Source: an uncultured Barnesiella sp. (GTDB lineage Bacteria > Bacteroidota > Bacteroidia > Bacteroidales > Barnesiellaceae_A). Taken from it: a DNA stretch of 64,000 nucleotides. The stretch lies in the NCBI GenBank assembly GCA_944321085.1, contig CALUJY010000003.1, positions 1 to 64,000 of the forward strand, given 5' to 3'. The first letter of the stretch is position 1, and each line of letters opens with the position of its first letter. Below are positions 27,906 to 37,200 of this stretch, in pieces. The notes beneath the pieces are model-generated. The model saw nothing but the letters and a program-made list of their open reading frames with translations. It ran no database searches and was not told the DNA's origin. Both the position numbers and the translations under genes were made by a program.

Positions 27906-28631
27906 TTAGAATGTTTCGGTAACAATACGTATGTCGGGGCGCGAGGGCATGGATGCAATTATCCAAACTTTGCCGTTGCTTACTTTTTCTATTGATACAT
28001 TTTCGCACAAGATATACTCAACAATGCTGTTATTGTTGTCGCGCAAAGCCACTATGCCATTGCTTAGTGAACCTCGTGCCGTGAAGTCGCCTTCGGCCGA
28101 GAGCCGCATGAATTGTCCGGTCTCAGTGAAATAGAATCCGTAGGTGGTAGTGTTATCGTCGCGTTCCCAGCCCGAGGCATCGATACCTTTTTCGCAAGAT
28201 ACTTGCAGCCCCGGTGTCGTCTCGGTGTTGAGCGTCTCGGCCAACCAATTTTCTACTCGTGGGGTGGCATATATGAGGAAGTCTTTTTGAGCCGCGCTGC
28301 GGTCGATGGTGATGGAACAGGTGAGCGACTCGGTGCCTTTGGTTACGGTGAGGGTACAGGTGCCTACTTTCAGACCCGTAACTGATATGGTGGCGTCGCT
28401 GTTTTTGGTGCATGCGGCGTTGTTGTTGTCGGTGCTGATGTCGAAGTCGGTTCCTCCAGAAACGGTTATGGTGGCCGTTTCGCCCTCGACTATGGTGAGA
28501 GCGTCGGGCTGTATGGCAAAACGGTTGGCATCGATGCCCTTATCGGGATTACAGGCTGCAAGCAGGGTAATGCCGGCAATGGCGGCGATGAGCCATGCGC
28601 AATGTTTATGGATGATGTTGTGGAGATACAT
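27906..28631 (-). CDS. Lipoprotein with Ig-like domain
   Basis: A 241-residue predicted lipoprotein. The signal ITLLAAC has a lipobox LAAC with the cysteine near residue 27. An Ig-like/BIG2-type domain (about 38-110, FAIQPDALTIVEGETATITV then CTLTVTKGTESLTCSITID) precedes an unrecognised 130-residue beta-rich domain. The N-terminal 14 residues before the hydrophobic stretch are long, and a later start is possible. It begins 13 bases after the stop of the secreted endonuclease gene, so the two are probably co-transcribed. Its function is unknown. Confidence 0.65.
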   Translation of the reverse strand: MYLHNIIHKHCAWLIAAIAGITLLAACNPDKGIDANRFAIQPDALTIVEGETATITVSGGTDFDISTDNNNAACTKNSDATISVTGLKVGTCTLTVTKGTESLTCSITIDRSAAQKDFLIYATPRVENWLAETLNTETTPGLQVSCEKGIDASGWERDDNTTTYGFYFTETGQFMRLSAEGDFTARGSLSNGIVALRDNNNSIVEYILCENVSIEKVSNGKVWIIASMPSRPDIRIVTETF

Positions 28632-28644
28632 ATTTTATGGTGTT

Positions 28645-30018
28645 TTATTCGGTTATTACGACTCTTACCTTGCCCGTTATGTGCGAGGTCTTGAATTGGA
28701 TGGTGTGTGTGCCTGTTGTAAGGCTTGCAGGAGAGAAGGTATTGTCGGCAAGTCGGTTGCCATCAATATACCATGTAACTGCCTCGTTGTTGTTGCGCAG
28801 AGCCAGCAATATGTCGGGTGATGTTTTGGAGTAGCTCGCTTTAAGGTTATCGACCGATACTACGGCGGGCTCTACGGGCATACAGAGACCCCGTAACTGC
28901 ACGATTATATCGTCGGGCAGATTGTCGCATTGCAGCGTCAGTTGAGCCTCATGGAATCCGTACTCGTTGGGGTGGAAGGTTATGGTGAAAGTAGCTCCCG
29001 TAGCGGCACATACCTCTTCCGGTTCGAGTTGCGTGGGTGTAATATCGAAACTGCTGCTGTTTGTCCCGCTCACATACAGGTATATGGGCGAAGAGATATA
29101 TTCGCCTTTTACAGTGTATGAAACGGTGTGACTGCCGCCCATGACCTCGCTGCCGCACAGAATAGTGGTGCCCGATGTGATGTCGAGTTTAGATGCTGCT
29201 GTGGCAGCTCCGCTGAAATGGAACGCATATTCGGTAGAGTCGCCCCATATATATTCGGCCAGTTGCGGGTAATCTATAAAGGGGTTGCGGTTGTATTGGA
29301 AGCTGTAAACGGCATTGTTGCGGTCTATCTCTTTCTTGCTTACGGGGTCTTGGCGGTGCCATTTGAGTAAAAGCTCTTGCGAGTAGTTGTTGAGGGTAGG
29401 GTATGTGCCTGTGGTGAACATGTTAGGGCCTGCCGATACCCATGTGTAGTCTTGGTAGCAGGTGACAAAATACATGTACATGCGAGCGAAGTCGCCTTTG
29501 TACTCGTCGTGCGGCTCGAATACGTTGAACGGCATGCCTGTTGCTTTGCCTATTCGGGTGTAGCCGTTGTCATACGAGGCGGTGCCGTCAACCTCTCCCA
29601 GCGCGTAATTCGATTTAGCCGAGTTGGCGTCGGCATCGGCCGGTACGAGGTGGTGCAGATCGAAAGAGGCATCTACTGTGTAGGGGTATGAATCGCCCCA
29701 CCAACTTTTGGGTACACTGTGCTCTATGTTCATATCGCGATGCGAACCTGATGCCGGGAAGTAGCGGACGTTGCCCGAATACATATCCCATATAGAGCCG
29801 TCGGGACGGATGTCGCTTTGGCGAAATACCACCCATGTGCCGTTTGCGCCGTATTGGATGCGTACGTGTTCTTTAATAAGTTTGTGCAGCTCCGTTTTTA
29901 AGTCGCCGCGGTTACGACCCTCGATGTTGTCGGGATAGTAGTCGCGAGGCATGTCGGCGCATACGGTTGCCGTATAGAGCAGAGCGATGCTTGTCAGTAT
30001 ATTCCGAAGGTTAAACAT
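28645..30018 (-). CDS. Endonuclease I family secreted nuclease
   Basis: A 457-residue exported protein. The chosen start (30018, MFNLRNILTSIALLY) gives a clean signal peptide; a longer frame runs through the promoter repeat and is rejected. The endonuclease I signature is present: NIEHSVPKSWWG, with H100 as the likely general base, then DLHHLVPADADANSAKSN (asparagine and histidine of the metal site). Residues about 285-457 are Ig-like beta domains without a T9SS sorting signal. Relatives are periplasmic or secreted non-specific DNases/RNases used for nutrient scavenging. A promoter within the adjacent repeat drives it, followed by a lipoprotein gene. Confidence 0.85.
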   Translation of the reverse strand: MFNLRNILTSIALLYTATVCADMPRDYYPDNIEGRNRGDLKTELHKLIKEHVRIQYGANGTWVVFRQSDIRPDGSIWDMYSGNVRYFPASGSHRDMNIEHSVPKSWWGDSYPYTVDASFDLHHLVPADADANSAKSNYALGEVDGTASYDNGYTRIGKATGMPFNVFEPHDEYKGDFARMYMYFVTCYQDYTWVSAGPNMFTTGTYPTLNNYSQELLLKWHRQDPVSKKEIDRNNAVYSFQYNRNPFIDYPQLAEYIWGDSTEYAFHFSGAATAASKLDITSGTTILCGSEVMGGSHTVSYTVKGEYISSPIYLYVSGTNSSSFDITPTQLEPEEVCAATGATFTITFHPNEYGFHEAQLTLQCDNLPDDIIVQLRGLCMPVEPAVVSVDNLKASYSKTSPDILLALRNNNEAVTWYIDGNRLADNTFSPASLTTGTHTIQFKTSHITGKVRVVITE

Positions 30019-30050
30019 ATTTCTTCTATATTGTGTGTATTGAAATTCTG

Positions 30051-30082
30051 CAAATATAGTGAAAGTCGAGTGTCGAGACAAA
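30051..30082 (-). promoter_or_regulatory. Promoter for the endonuclease gene, inside a repeat
   Basis: On the minus strand TTTG (30082-30079) is followed after 20 bases by TATATTTG (30058-30051), fitting the Bacteroidota consensus. It lies 33 bases before the ATG at 30018, entirely inside repeat copy 1. Confidence 0.65.
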
Positions 30083-30212
30083 TGAAAAAGAATTTTTCAG
30101 ATATGGCTCGACCGAGACGCCTCCTATATTATCAAAATATAGTGAAAGTCGAGCGAAGAGACAAACGAAAAGAAAATTTCAGATATGGCTCGACCGAGAC
30201 ACCTCTTATTAT
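30051..30212. repeat. Tandem intergenic repeat, two copies of about 82 bases
   Basis: Copy 1 spans 30051-30132 and copy 2 about 30133-30212. Shared blocks are GTGAAAGTCGAG, GAGACAAA, TTTCAGATATGGCTCGACC and CCGAGAC, with perhaps 85-90% identity by eye. Each copy contains an inverted pair GTCGAG (30065-30070 in copy 1) and CTCGAC (30107-30112), able to form a weak stem. Copy 1 carries a complete minus-strand promoter. In copy 2 one inserted A breaks the -7 box. Confidence 0.85.
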
Positions 30213-30351
30213 TATTTTTATAACAAAAAACCTTATGGCTGCAATGAGCCTGTTATGTTGGCTTATGCAGTCTGCCGATGAGGATATGACAGCTGCCGTT
30301 GCAACAGCGTGTCATGGAGAAAATGTTGCCGCAGTGGTTCTATACGTATTG

Positions 30352-30696
30352 TCAGCTGCGTACGTAGTGAGGTATTTCGTTGGGGATGACCATTGAAATT
30401 TCTACCATGCCGCATATCTTGCCGTCGACTCTCCACGGTGTTTGATATATCATCTTTTTTACGCCCTGTTTCTCTATCGTATAGGCGTTTGAGTGGCCTG
30501 TGGCGAGCATCTCTTTTATTTTCTCTTGTGAGGCGGCACTGTGGCAGTCGAAGAGGTTATGGCCTATGAGGTCGCCATGTTTGGCAAAAGTCTCTTTGGC
30601 TTTGTCGTTCATATACAGAATGATGCCTTGTGCATCGCATACGGTGATGGCGCAGTTGGTAGCATCGCACCAGCGGAGTTCTTTTGTGAGTTCCAT
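30352..30696 (-). CDS. Stand-alone PAS domain protein
   Basis: A 114-residue protein that is almost entirely one PAS domain. The usual fold order is visible: ITVCDAQGIILYMNDKAKETF, then the helical GHNLFDCHSAASQEKI, then the strands YTIEKQGVKKMIYQTPWRVDGKICG. No transmembrane, kinase, HAMP or DNA-binding part is attached. Isolated PAS proteins can sense small molecules or redox state or serve as partners. The conserved HxxxC-like DCHS resembles metal- or haem-binding PAS variants, a suggestion only. It lies 40 bases after metF on the same strand. Confidence 0.8.
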   Translation of the reverse strand: MELTKELRWCDATNCAITVCDAQGIILYMNDKAKETFAKHGDLIGHNLFDCHSAASQEKIKEMLATGHSNAYTIEKQGVKKMIYQTPWRVDGKICGMVEISMVIPNEIPHYVRS

Positions 30697-30736
30697 AAAA
30701 TATATAGGAATAAGTATAGGAATAAGGTTTGTACGA

Positions 30737-31693
30737 TCAGTATACAGCGCGGGCTACTCGGGCTACGCTACGGGCTGCCATGAGCGAATAGAAGTGTATC
30801 GACGGCACACCGCTTGCGATGAGTTGGCGAGCCTGCATGGTGCACCACTCGACGCCCACTTCGGTAGCCTCTTCGTTGCTTTTGCATCGTGCCAGCTCGG
30901 TAGCGAGCGGGGTAGGCAGGTCTACGTGGAATATTTTGGGCAGTACGGTGAGTTGCGAGAGGAGGTTGATAGGTTTCAGTCCCGGTACGATAGGTACGTC
31001 GATTCCGTTTTCGCGGCAGCGTTTGACAAAAGAGAAATATTTGTCGTTGTCGAAGAACATTTGTGTTACTACATACCCGGCACCGGCATCGACCTTTTCC
31101 CGCAGGCGACGTATGTCTTCGTCGAGATTGGGGGCTTCGTCGTGTTTCTCGGGATACCCGGCTACGCCATATTCAAAGGGATGTGCCACAGGTGCTTCCA
31201 TCTGAGTACCATCCAAGAGGTACCCTTCATTGAAACGGTTGATTTGCTGTGCAAGTTCTATGGCGTGGGCATGTCCGTCGGGCATGGGGGTAAATTGCTT
31301 TTCGTGTTTGGCTTTGTCGCCCCGCAGTACCAGCAGGTTGTTGATGCCGAGAAATTGCAGGTCGATGAGGGCATACTCGGTCTCAGTGGCTGTGAACCCG
31401 CTGCATATAAGGTGCGGTACGGCCGTGAGTCCGTAACGGTTTTGTATGGCGGCAGCCACGGCAACCGTGCCGGGACGTACGCGCTCCGAGACGCGGCGGA
31501 ACAGACCGTCGGGCGTATCTTTATAGACCAGCTCGCTGCGGTGCGAGGTGATGTTGACGTATGCCGGTTCGAACTCGCGCAACATGTCGATGGTGGCAAA
31601 CGTGCGTTCTATGGAGCTGCCTCGCAATGGAGGTAATATTTCGAAAGAGAATCCTGTACGTGTGGGATTTTGCAACAATTCAGTAACAAGCAT
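30737..31693 (-). CDS. metF: 5,10-methylenetetrahydrofolate reductase
   Basis: A 318-residue TIM-barrel flavoprotein with the opening FSFEILPP (glutamate of the FAD/folate site), the VNITSHR block and the downstream YVVTQMFFD. It uses NADH and FAD to make 5-methyltetrahydrofolate for methionine synthesis in the cytosol. Its promoter -7 box TATCTTTG lies about 25 bases upstream. Degenerate copies of the intergenic repeat occur further upstream. The PAS gene follows immediately, so both may be expressed together. No other methionine gene is in the window. Confidence 0.93.
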   Translation of the reverse strand: MLVTELLQNPTRTGFSFEILPPLRGSSIERTFATIDMLREFEPAYVNITSHRSELVYKDTPDGLFRRVSERVRPGTVAVAAAIQNRYGLTAVPHLICSGFTATETEYALIDLQFLGINNLLVLRGDKAKHEKQFTPMPDGHAHAIELAQQINRFNEGYLLDGTQMEAPVAHPFEYGVAGYPEKHDEAPNLDEDIRRLREKVDAGAGYVVTQMFFDNDKYFSFVKRCRENGIDVPIVPGLKPINLLSQLTVLPKIFHVDLPTPLATELARCKSNEEATEVGVEWCTMQARQLIASGVPSIHFYSLMAARSVARVARAVY

Positions 31694-31718
31694 TTTGTAT
31701 AAAATGAAAATTTCGCCA

Positions 31719-31726
31719 CAAAGATA
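31719..31726 (-). promoter_or_regulatory. -7 box for metF
   Basis: The minus strand reads TATCTTTG, 25 bases before the metF ATG. No TTTG lies at the right distance; the nearest is 25 bases further upstream. Confidence 0.5.
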
Positions 31727-31806
31727 ACGAAAGAAGAGAGCAATACCAAGCCAAAAACTTGCTTTTGAGCGTAGGTATTGTCGAACTGCATCTTATCTTC
31801 GAGGAA

Positions 31807-31960
31807 TCAACGGTAGCGAAAGTCGAAAGCAGAGACAAATGGGAAACGCAGTTTTCGACATTTGGCTATACCGTGCCGCAACTTGTCTTACCCCAAAATA
31901 GTGGAAGATGAGCATAGAGCCAACCGAAAACAGAATTTGCTTTCGCGAGAGGTTTGTAGA
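31807..31960. repeat. Degenerate copies of the intergenic repeat
   Basis: Two diverged relatives of the 30.1 kb repeat lie in the same orientation. Copy A, about 31807-31884, has GCGAAAGTCGAAAGCAGAGACAAAT split over the same blocks, then a CGACATTTGGCTATACCG segment. Copy B, about 31894-31960, has CAAAATAGTGGAAGATGAG and AGCCAACCGAAAACAGAATTT. The promoter-like boxes are degraded in both (TTTG followed by TACCGTTG in copy A). Confidence 0.6.
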
Positions 31961-31983
31961 AACGCAATTTGCATAAAAATAAG

Positions 31984-32014
31984 TTTGTATAAAAGAAAGA
32001 AAGTGCTATTTTTG
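31984..32014 (+). promoter_or_regulatory. Promoter for the M3 peptidase gene
   Basis: TTTG at 31984-31987 and TATTTTTG at 32007-32014 are 19 bases apart, a consensus Bacteroidota promoter. The ATG follows at 32076. Confidence 0.7.
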
Positions 32015-32075
32015 CAACGGACGCAATAGCGCACGTGCCGTAGAGAGAATATAATAACACCTCAAAATACACACA

Positions 32076-34172
32076 ATGAAAAAATTATTATTTCCAACCC
32101 TGATCTGTTTGACGATGATCGGATGTCAGAATGCAAAAGTAAACCCGTTCCTGAGCGGGTATGATACGCCCTTTGGCGTGCCTCCTTTCGAGCAAATAGA
32201 GAATGAACACTATTTGCAGGCCTTTGAAGAAGGTATCAATCGCCACAATGTGGAGATTCAGGCTATTATAGATAATCCTGAAGCTCCCACGTTTGCCAAT
32301 ACCATTGCCGCCCTCGATCTGAGCGGCCGGATGCTCAACGATGTGAGCCTTGTATTTTTCAGTGTCTTGGAAGCTGAGAACAACGATACTTTGCAACAGA
32401 TTGCCGAGGAGGCTTCGGTGATGCTCTCGTCGCACAGCGATGATATGCTCATGAACGAGGCATTGTTCGAGCGCATCAAGCAAGTGTATGACAATAAAGA
32501 CAAAGAGACGCTCGATGTAGAGCAACAAAGCCTCTTGGAGCGTTATTATAAAGACTTTGTACGTGCCGGTGCCTTGCTTACGGCCGAGCAGAAAGCCCAG
32601 TTGCGCGACATCAACAGCGAGCTGGCTACGCTGGGTTTGCAGTATGGCAATAACGTACTGGCCGAGAACAATGCTTTTGAGTTGGTGATAGAGGACGAAG
32701 CCGACCTCTCGGGTCTCCCCGAGAGCGTGGTTACCGCTGCTGCCGAGGAGGCAACCGCTGCCGGATATGATGGCAAGTGGCTCTTTACCCTCTCGGCTCC
32801 CAGCCGCGTTCCTTTCCTGCAATATGCCGATAACCGCGACTTGCGCGAGAAGCTCTACACGGCCTATATCATGCGTGGCGATAACGATAATGCCAACGAC
32901 AACAAGGAGATTGTAAAACGAATGCTCGCTTTGCGTTTGGAGAAGGCTCGTCTGCTGGGCTTCGACACCTATGCTGCCTTTGCCCTCGACGACCGTATGG
33001 CCAAGACCGACTCGGCCGCCAATGCGCTGATGATGAACGTGTGGAAATATGCCGTACCCCGTGCCAAAGAGGAAATTGCCGACATGCAACGCATCATAGA
33101 CCGCGAGGGCGGAAACTTCAAGCTCGCGCCGTGGGACTGGTCGTACTATGCCGAGAAGGTGCGTCAGGAAAAATATGCTGTCAACGAAGATGAGTTGAAA
33201 CCCTATTTCTCGGTCGACAACGTGCGTGAAGGAGCTTTCATGGTAGCAGAGAAACTCTATGGCGTTACTTTCAAAGAGCGCACCGACCTGCCCGTATATC
33301 ATCCCGATGTGAAAGCATTCGAGGTATTCGATGCCGATGGCAAGCATTTGGCTGTGTTCTATTGCGACTACTTCCCCCGTGCCAGCAAGCGCGGCGGTGC
33401 TTGGATGAGCAACTTCCGCGAGGCTTATACGGCTGCCGACGGTACCGATGTACGTCCCGTAGTATATAATGTATGCAACTTTACGAAACCTACGGCCGAA
33501 GAACCTTCGTTGCTGAGCATCGAGGAGGTAGAGACGTTGTTCCACGAGTTCGGTCATGCACTGCACGGTATGCTCACCCGCATGCACTATCCGTCGGTGA
33601 GCGGTACGAATGTGGCTCGCGACTTCGTGGAGCTGCCTTCGCAGATAAACGAGCATTGGGCTACACATCCCGAGGTGCTGAAACTCTATGCCCGCCACTA
33701 CAAAACGGGCGAGGTGATACCCGATTCGTTGATAGAGAAGATAGAACGCTCGTCGAAATTCAACCAAGGTTTTGCCACCACCGAGTTCCTTGCTGCTGCC
33801 ATCCTCGACATGCGTCTGCATGAGTTGACGGATTATAGCAACTTCGATGTGCGTGCTTTCGAGAAAGAGCTTGCCACCGAGATAGGTCTCCCGGCCGAGA
33901 TATGCTACCGCTATCGCAGCACCCACTTCACGCACATTTTCTCTAACGACTATTGTGCCGGCTATTACAGCTATCTGTGGGCTGAGGTGCTCGATGCCGA
34001 TGCCTTCGACGCTTTTGTAGAGCATGGTGTATTCGATAAGGCTACGGCCGACGCTTTCCGCACCAACATCCTCGAAAAAGGTTCCAGCGAAGAGCCTATG
34101 ACCCTCTATGTACGCTTCCGTGGCGCACAACCCAACCCCGACGCTTTACTGCGCGGTCGCGGACTGAAATAA
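32076..34172 (+). CDS. dcp: M3 family metallopeptidase (peptidyl-dipeptidase Dcp-like), lipoprotein
   Basis: A 698-residue zinc oligopeptidase. The HExxH motif is HEFGH at residues 490-494 inside TLFHEFGHALHGML. The following helix supplies the third zinc ligand within SQINEHW, and the usual GTNVARDFVELPSQ segment is present. A lipoprotein signal (MKKLLFPTLICLTMIGC, lipobox MIGC) places it in the periplasm or on the outer membrane, as with many Bacteroidota M3 peptidases. It trims dipeptides from peptide C-termini. The length is that of Dcp rather than of the shorter PepF. It has its own promoter and ends at a strong terminator. Confidence 0.9.
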   Translation: MKKLLFPTLICLTMIGCQNAKVNPFLSGYDTPFGVPPFEQIENEHYLQAFEEGINRHNVEIQAIIDNPEAPTFANTIAALDLSGRMLNDVSLVFFSVLEAENNDTLQQIAEEASVMLSSHSDDMLMNEALFERIKQVYDNKDKETLDVEQQSLLERYYKDFVRAGALLTAEQKAQLRDINSELATLGLQYGNNVLAENNAFELVIEDEADLSGLPESVVTAAAEEATAAGYDGKWLFTLSAPSRVPFLQYADNRDLREKLYTAYIMRGDNDNANDNKEIVKRMLALRLEKARLLGFDTYAAFALDDRMAKTDSAANALMMNVWKYAVPRAKEEIADMQRIIDREGGNFKLAPWDWSYYAEKVRQEKYAVNEDELKPYFSVDNVREGAFMVAEKLYGVTFKERTDLPVYHPDVKAFEVFDADGKHLAVFYCDYFPRASKRGGAWMSNFREAYTAADGTDVRPVVYNVCNFTKPTAEEPSLLSIEEVETLFHEFGHALHGMLTRMHYPSVSGTNVARDFVELPSQINEHWATHPEVLKLYARHYKTGEVIPDSLIEKIERSSKFNQGFATTEFLAAAILDMRLHELTDYSNFDVRAFEKELATEIGLPAEICYRYRSTHFTHIFSNDYCAGYYSYLWAEVLDADAFDAFVEHGVFDKATADAFRTNILEKGSSEEPMTLYVRFRGAQPNPDALLRGRGLK

Positions 34173-34198
34173 CACGGCTTGCAACATAATAAACGACG

Positions 34199-34237
34199 CG
34201 CCCCTGCTGCGATATATGGCAGCAGGGGCGTATTTTA
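34199..34237. terminator. Terminator between converging genes
   Basis: CGCCCCTGCTGC (34199-34210) pairs perfectly with GCAGCAGGGGCG (34219-34230), followed by TATTTTA. It serves the M3 peptidase gene and probably the opposing helicase gene. Confidence 0.8.
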
Positions 34238-34260
34238 TGCTGAGGTATAGAAGCGGAGTG

Positions 34261-37200
34261 TCAGACTTGTACGATTTTCTCTAACGAGAGATACCAGAGG
34301 AACCCATCGACTTGCGGGTAGCCCATGTCGCGAACCAATGCCATGTAGTTGGCAAGTTGCTTGCGGTAGGTGGCGTCGCGTTCGATGTTGCCGAACTTGT
34401 AGTCGATGATGACCACGCGGTCGCCGTCGATGATGACACGGTCGGGGCGGTAGAAGACCGATTGCGGTTGCAGTATCTCGGTCTCGGTAAGGACGGTGAT
34501 GCCGGGTGCATACCACTGCCGTGTCTCGGGCAGCGACAGCCACTGTTGCAGTCGGGCTACGGTAGAGGCCTCGTCGGAAGCAGGCAAGGAGCCTTCGCCG
34601 ACAAATCGCCGCACGGTGGGGACTATGTCGTCGTAGTAACGTATTTCGGCGAGGATGTTGTGCATGAGTGTGCCATAGTCGCGGGCGTCGTTGCCGGTGA
34701 TACCCGTCGATTTGAGCCGGAGCCGCATGCGGTTGCCGGGCAGTACGATGTTGTAGGTGCTCTCTTGCATGGGGCGCTCGGCCTCGGTGCAGGGCGCAGC
34801 GGTTCGCGGTTTGTTGCCGGTATCGAAGGTCGCTTCGTCGTCGCCTTCGGTAAAGAAGGCCGACAGGTCTATTTCGTTGTCGTCGGCAGGCGTCGCGTCG
34901 TGTGCGGTGATGACGTTGTATATCAGGTCGCTCATGGTGCTTAATTGTATGTTGTCGCCCCCTTTTTTCGGCAGGGAGGGGAGTTGTGCGAAGACAATCA
35001 GCGACTCGATGGCGCGGGTAAAGGCGACGTATGCCAGATTGAGACTGTCGATGTGCGAGTTGATGTTTTCCTCGAAATATTGTCGGGCAAAGAGCGTGTC
35101 GGAGAGCCTTTTGCTGCTGTATGTGAGTGGCAGCACCGGCATTTGGTCGAAGGGCGGTTCGGGAGCAGAGCACCATAAGATGCTTTTGTTCTCGCGATTG
35201 AGAGGCCACATGGCGTAGGGAATGATGACTACGGGAAATTCCAACCCCTTCGACTTATGGATGGTGAGCACGCGTATGGCATCGAGGTCGTCGGGCGACT
35301 TGATGGCAAAACAGCTGTCGGCATGGTCTCGGGAGCGTTTCTCCTTGGCATCCCACCATGTGATAAAGGAGTGCAGGTCGGCATTGTGCGTGCGGCAATA
35401 GTCGGTCACAATATCCTGAAAAGCCTCGATGTATGCCACATATCGTTCGGTGTATCCGAAATGGGCGAAGTAGTCGATGATGCGTTCGCACATCTCGAAG
35501 AGCGGCAGTTGTTGTATGCTGTCGATAAACTCTTGCAGGTCGCTGTCGAGCAGTCTGTTTTGGCGTCGTTGCTCGAAGTAGGCTGCCAAAGCCCGGCTCT
35601 CGCCGTGTCGGGTGGCCAGCCGCATCAGTTCGTGTTCGTATGATAGGAACAACTCGTAGATGGGAACGTCGGGGCGGTTGATGTGCCGCAGCATACCCAT
35701 GATGAGCTTGATGGGCGGTGCGTTGGTGATGAGTAACGCTTCGTCGGATATAACCCTCAAATCGCGCAACGAGGAGGAGCCCTCGGCGCTGAGTGCCAAC
35801 AGAAACTCGACGATGCGTTTGGCCTCGGTATTGGTGTTTACAAGAAAGGCGATGTCGCGCATGCGGTAACCTTTCTCGAAAAGCTCTTGCAGCAGGGCGG
35901 GGATGCGTAACTCTGCGGCGTTGTAGAAAAGTTCTTTTTTCGATCCCTCTTTTTTCAGCCAGTGTATGGCGACGCGGCCGCTCGAATTTTTGTTGGTCGG
36001 TGCCACCTTCTGCGTGAGGCGGGCGTATGCTGCCGCTATCTCGGGTTCGGGTCGGTCGCCGGCCAGCGACCGGTTGATTTTATCGGTGAGACTTTCTTGC
36101 AACAGTTGGGCAGCTTTCTTGAAGAAAGTGTTGTTGAATGTGACTATTTCGGCACAGCTGCGCCAGTTGGTCTCCATGTCGTGATGTACGAAAAGCGGGT
36201 TGCGGTCGGCGTCGAAAGCCTTGTGCAGCAACCTCCAATCGGAGTTGCGCCAGCGGTATATGCTCTGTTTTACATCGCCCACGATGAGGTTGTCGTTGTG
36301 GTTGGCGAGACTTTCCGTGACGAGCGGTTCAAAGTTTTGCCATTGCAATCGCGAGGTGTCTTGGAACTCGTCGATGAGATAGTGTTCGATGCGGGTGCCT
36401 AACTTTTCGTAGATGAAGGGTGCGTCGCTTTGGTTGATAATGCCGTTGAGTATCTCGGATGTTTTCGATAACAAAAGTGTGTTGTGCTCTTGCTCGTATT
36501 CCATGATATACTTGTCGATGTCGGCGAGTATGCCCAGAGCATAGAGGTGCTGGGAGCACTCTATGGCGGTGCGATAGTGCGTGTATGGTTCGCCCAAATG
36601 GTTGGCGACGGCCTCGATGGGGGCTGCGATGGCTGCGATGACAGCCTCTGTATCGATGCCGCTTTTCTTTATCTTGGTCTTGGCAAACCATTTTTCACGG
36701 TCGGTCGCATATTTGAGGAAGCGCATTACGTCTTCTTCGGTAGAGATGACAGCGTGAGGATTGGCGAAGAGGTCGAGCCGCTTTGTCCAGTTGTAGGTAA
36801 ACAGCTCGGTGTCGATGCCTGTCCCGGCAATGGCGTCGCGGGCTTGCAAAGCGTATGTCCGCAGCGTGTTGCGATAGTCGGTGCAGAGGTTGCGCATCGT
36901 TTTGAGGTATGCCGTGAAGTCGTCGCGCTTTTTATCCAGTAACAGGTCGCGGTGTTTTTTATAATTTTCCGATGAAAGTTCGCGAGCTAATTGCTGGATG
37001 TCGGTTTTATCGCTGTTATGTCCGTAGATGTCCCATGTACCGCCCTCTTTGATATTCTCTTCGGCGTAGCGAATGAGCCAGTTGAAGAGGTCGTTGTTGG
37101 CGCTATCGTCGAGGTCGTCGAGCATGCGGTCGATGGCCGTGGCGGTGACGAAGGCATTGTCCATTTCCACATCGAAGCCCCCTTGCAGGCCTACCTCTTG

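Larger units (their letters stand above)
30019..30351. other. Intergenic region holding a tandem repeat
   Basis: The 333-base gap between the endonuclease and PAS genes is filled in its first half by two tandem copies of an approximately 82-base repeat (30051-30212). The remainder, 30213-30351, is unstructured. Open frames crossing it lack coding character. Confidence 0.6.
31694..32075. other. Divergent intergenic region with promoters and repeats
   Basis: The 382-base gap between metF and the M3 peptidase gene holds the metF -7 box, two degenerate copies of the intergenic repeat, and a strong plus-strand promoter. I see no coding sequence. Confidence 0.6.

Noticed and set aside
30051..30212. 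CRISPR-like array
   Set aside because: Only two units of about 82 bases without variable spacers and without cas genes nearby; an intergenic tandem repeat fits better.
32088..34130. A 680-codon open frame on the strand opposite the M3 peptidase gene
   Set aside because: It is antisense to a clear HEFGH peptidase, lacks recognisable motifs and reflects codon bias. Similar long antisense frames occur at 50704-52890 and 1734-2924.
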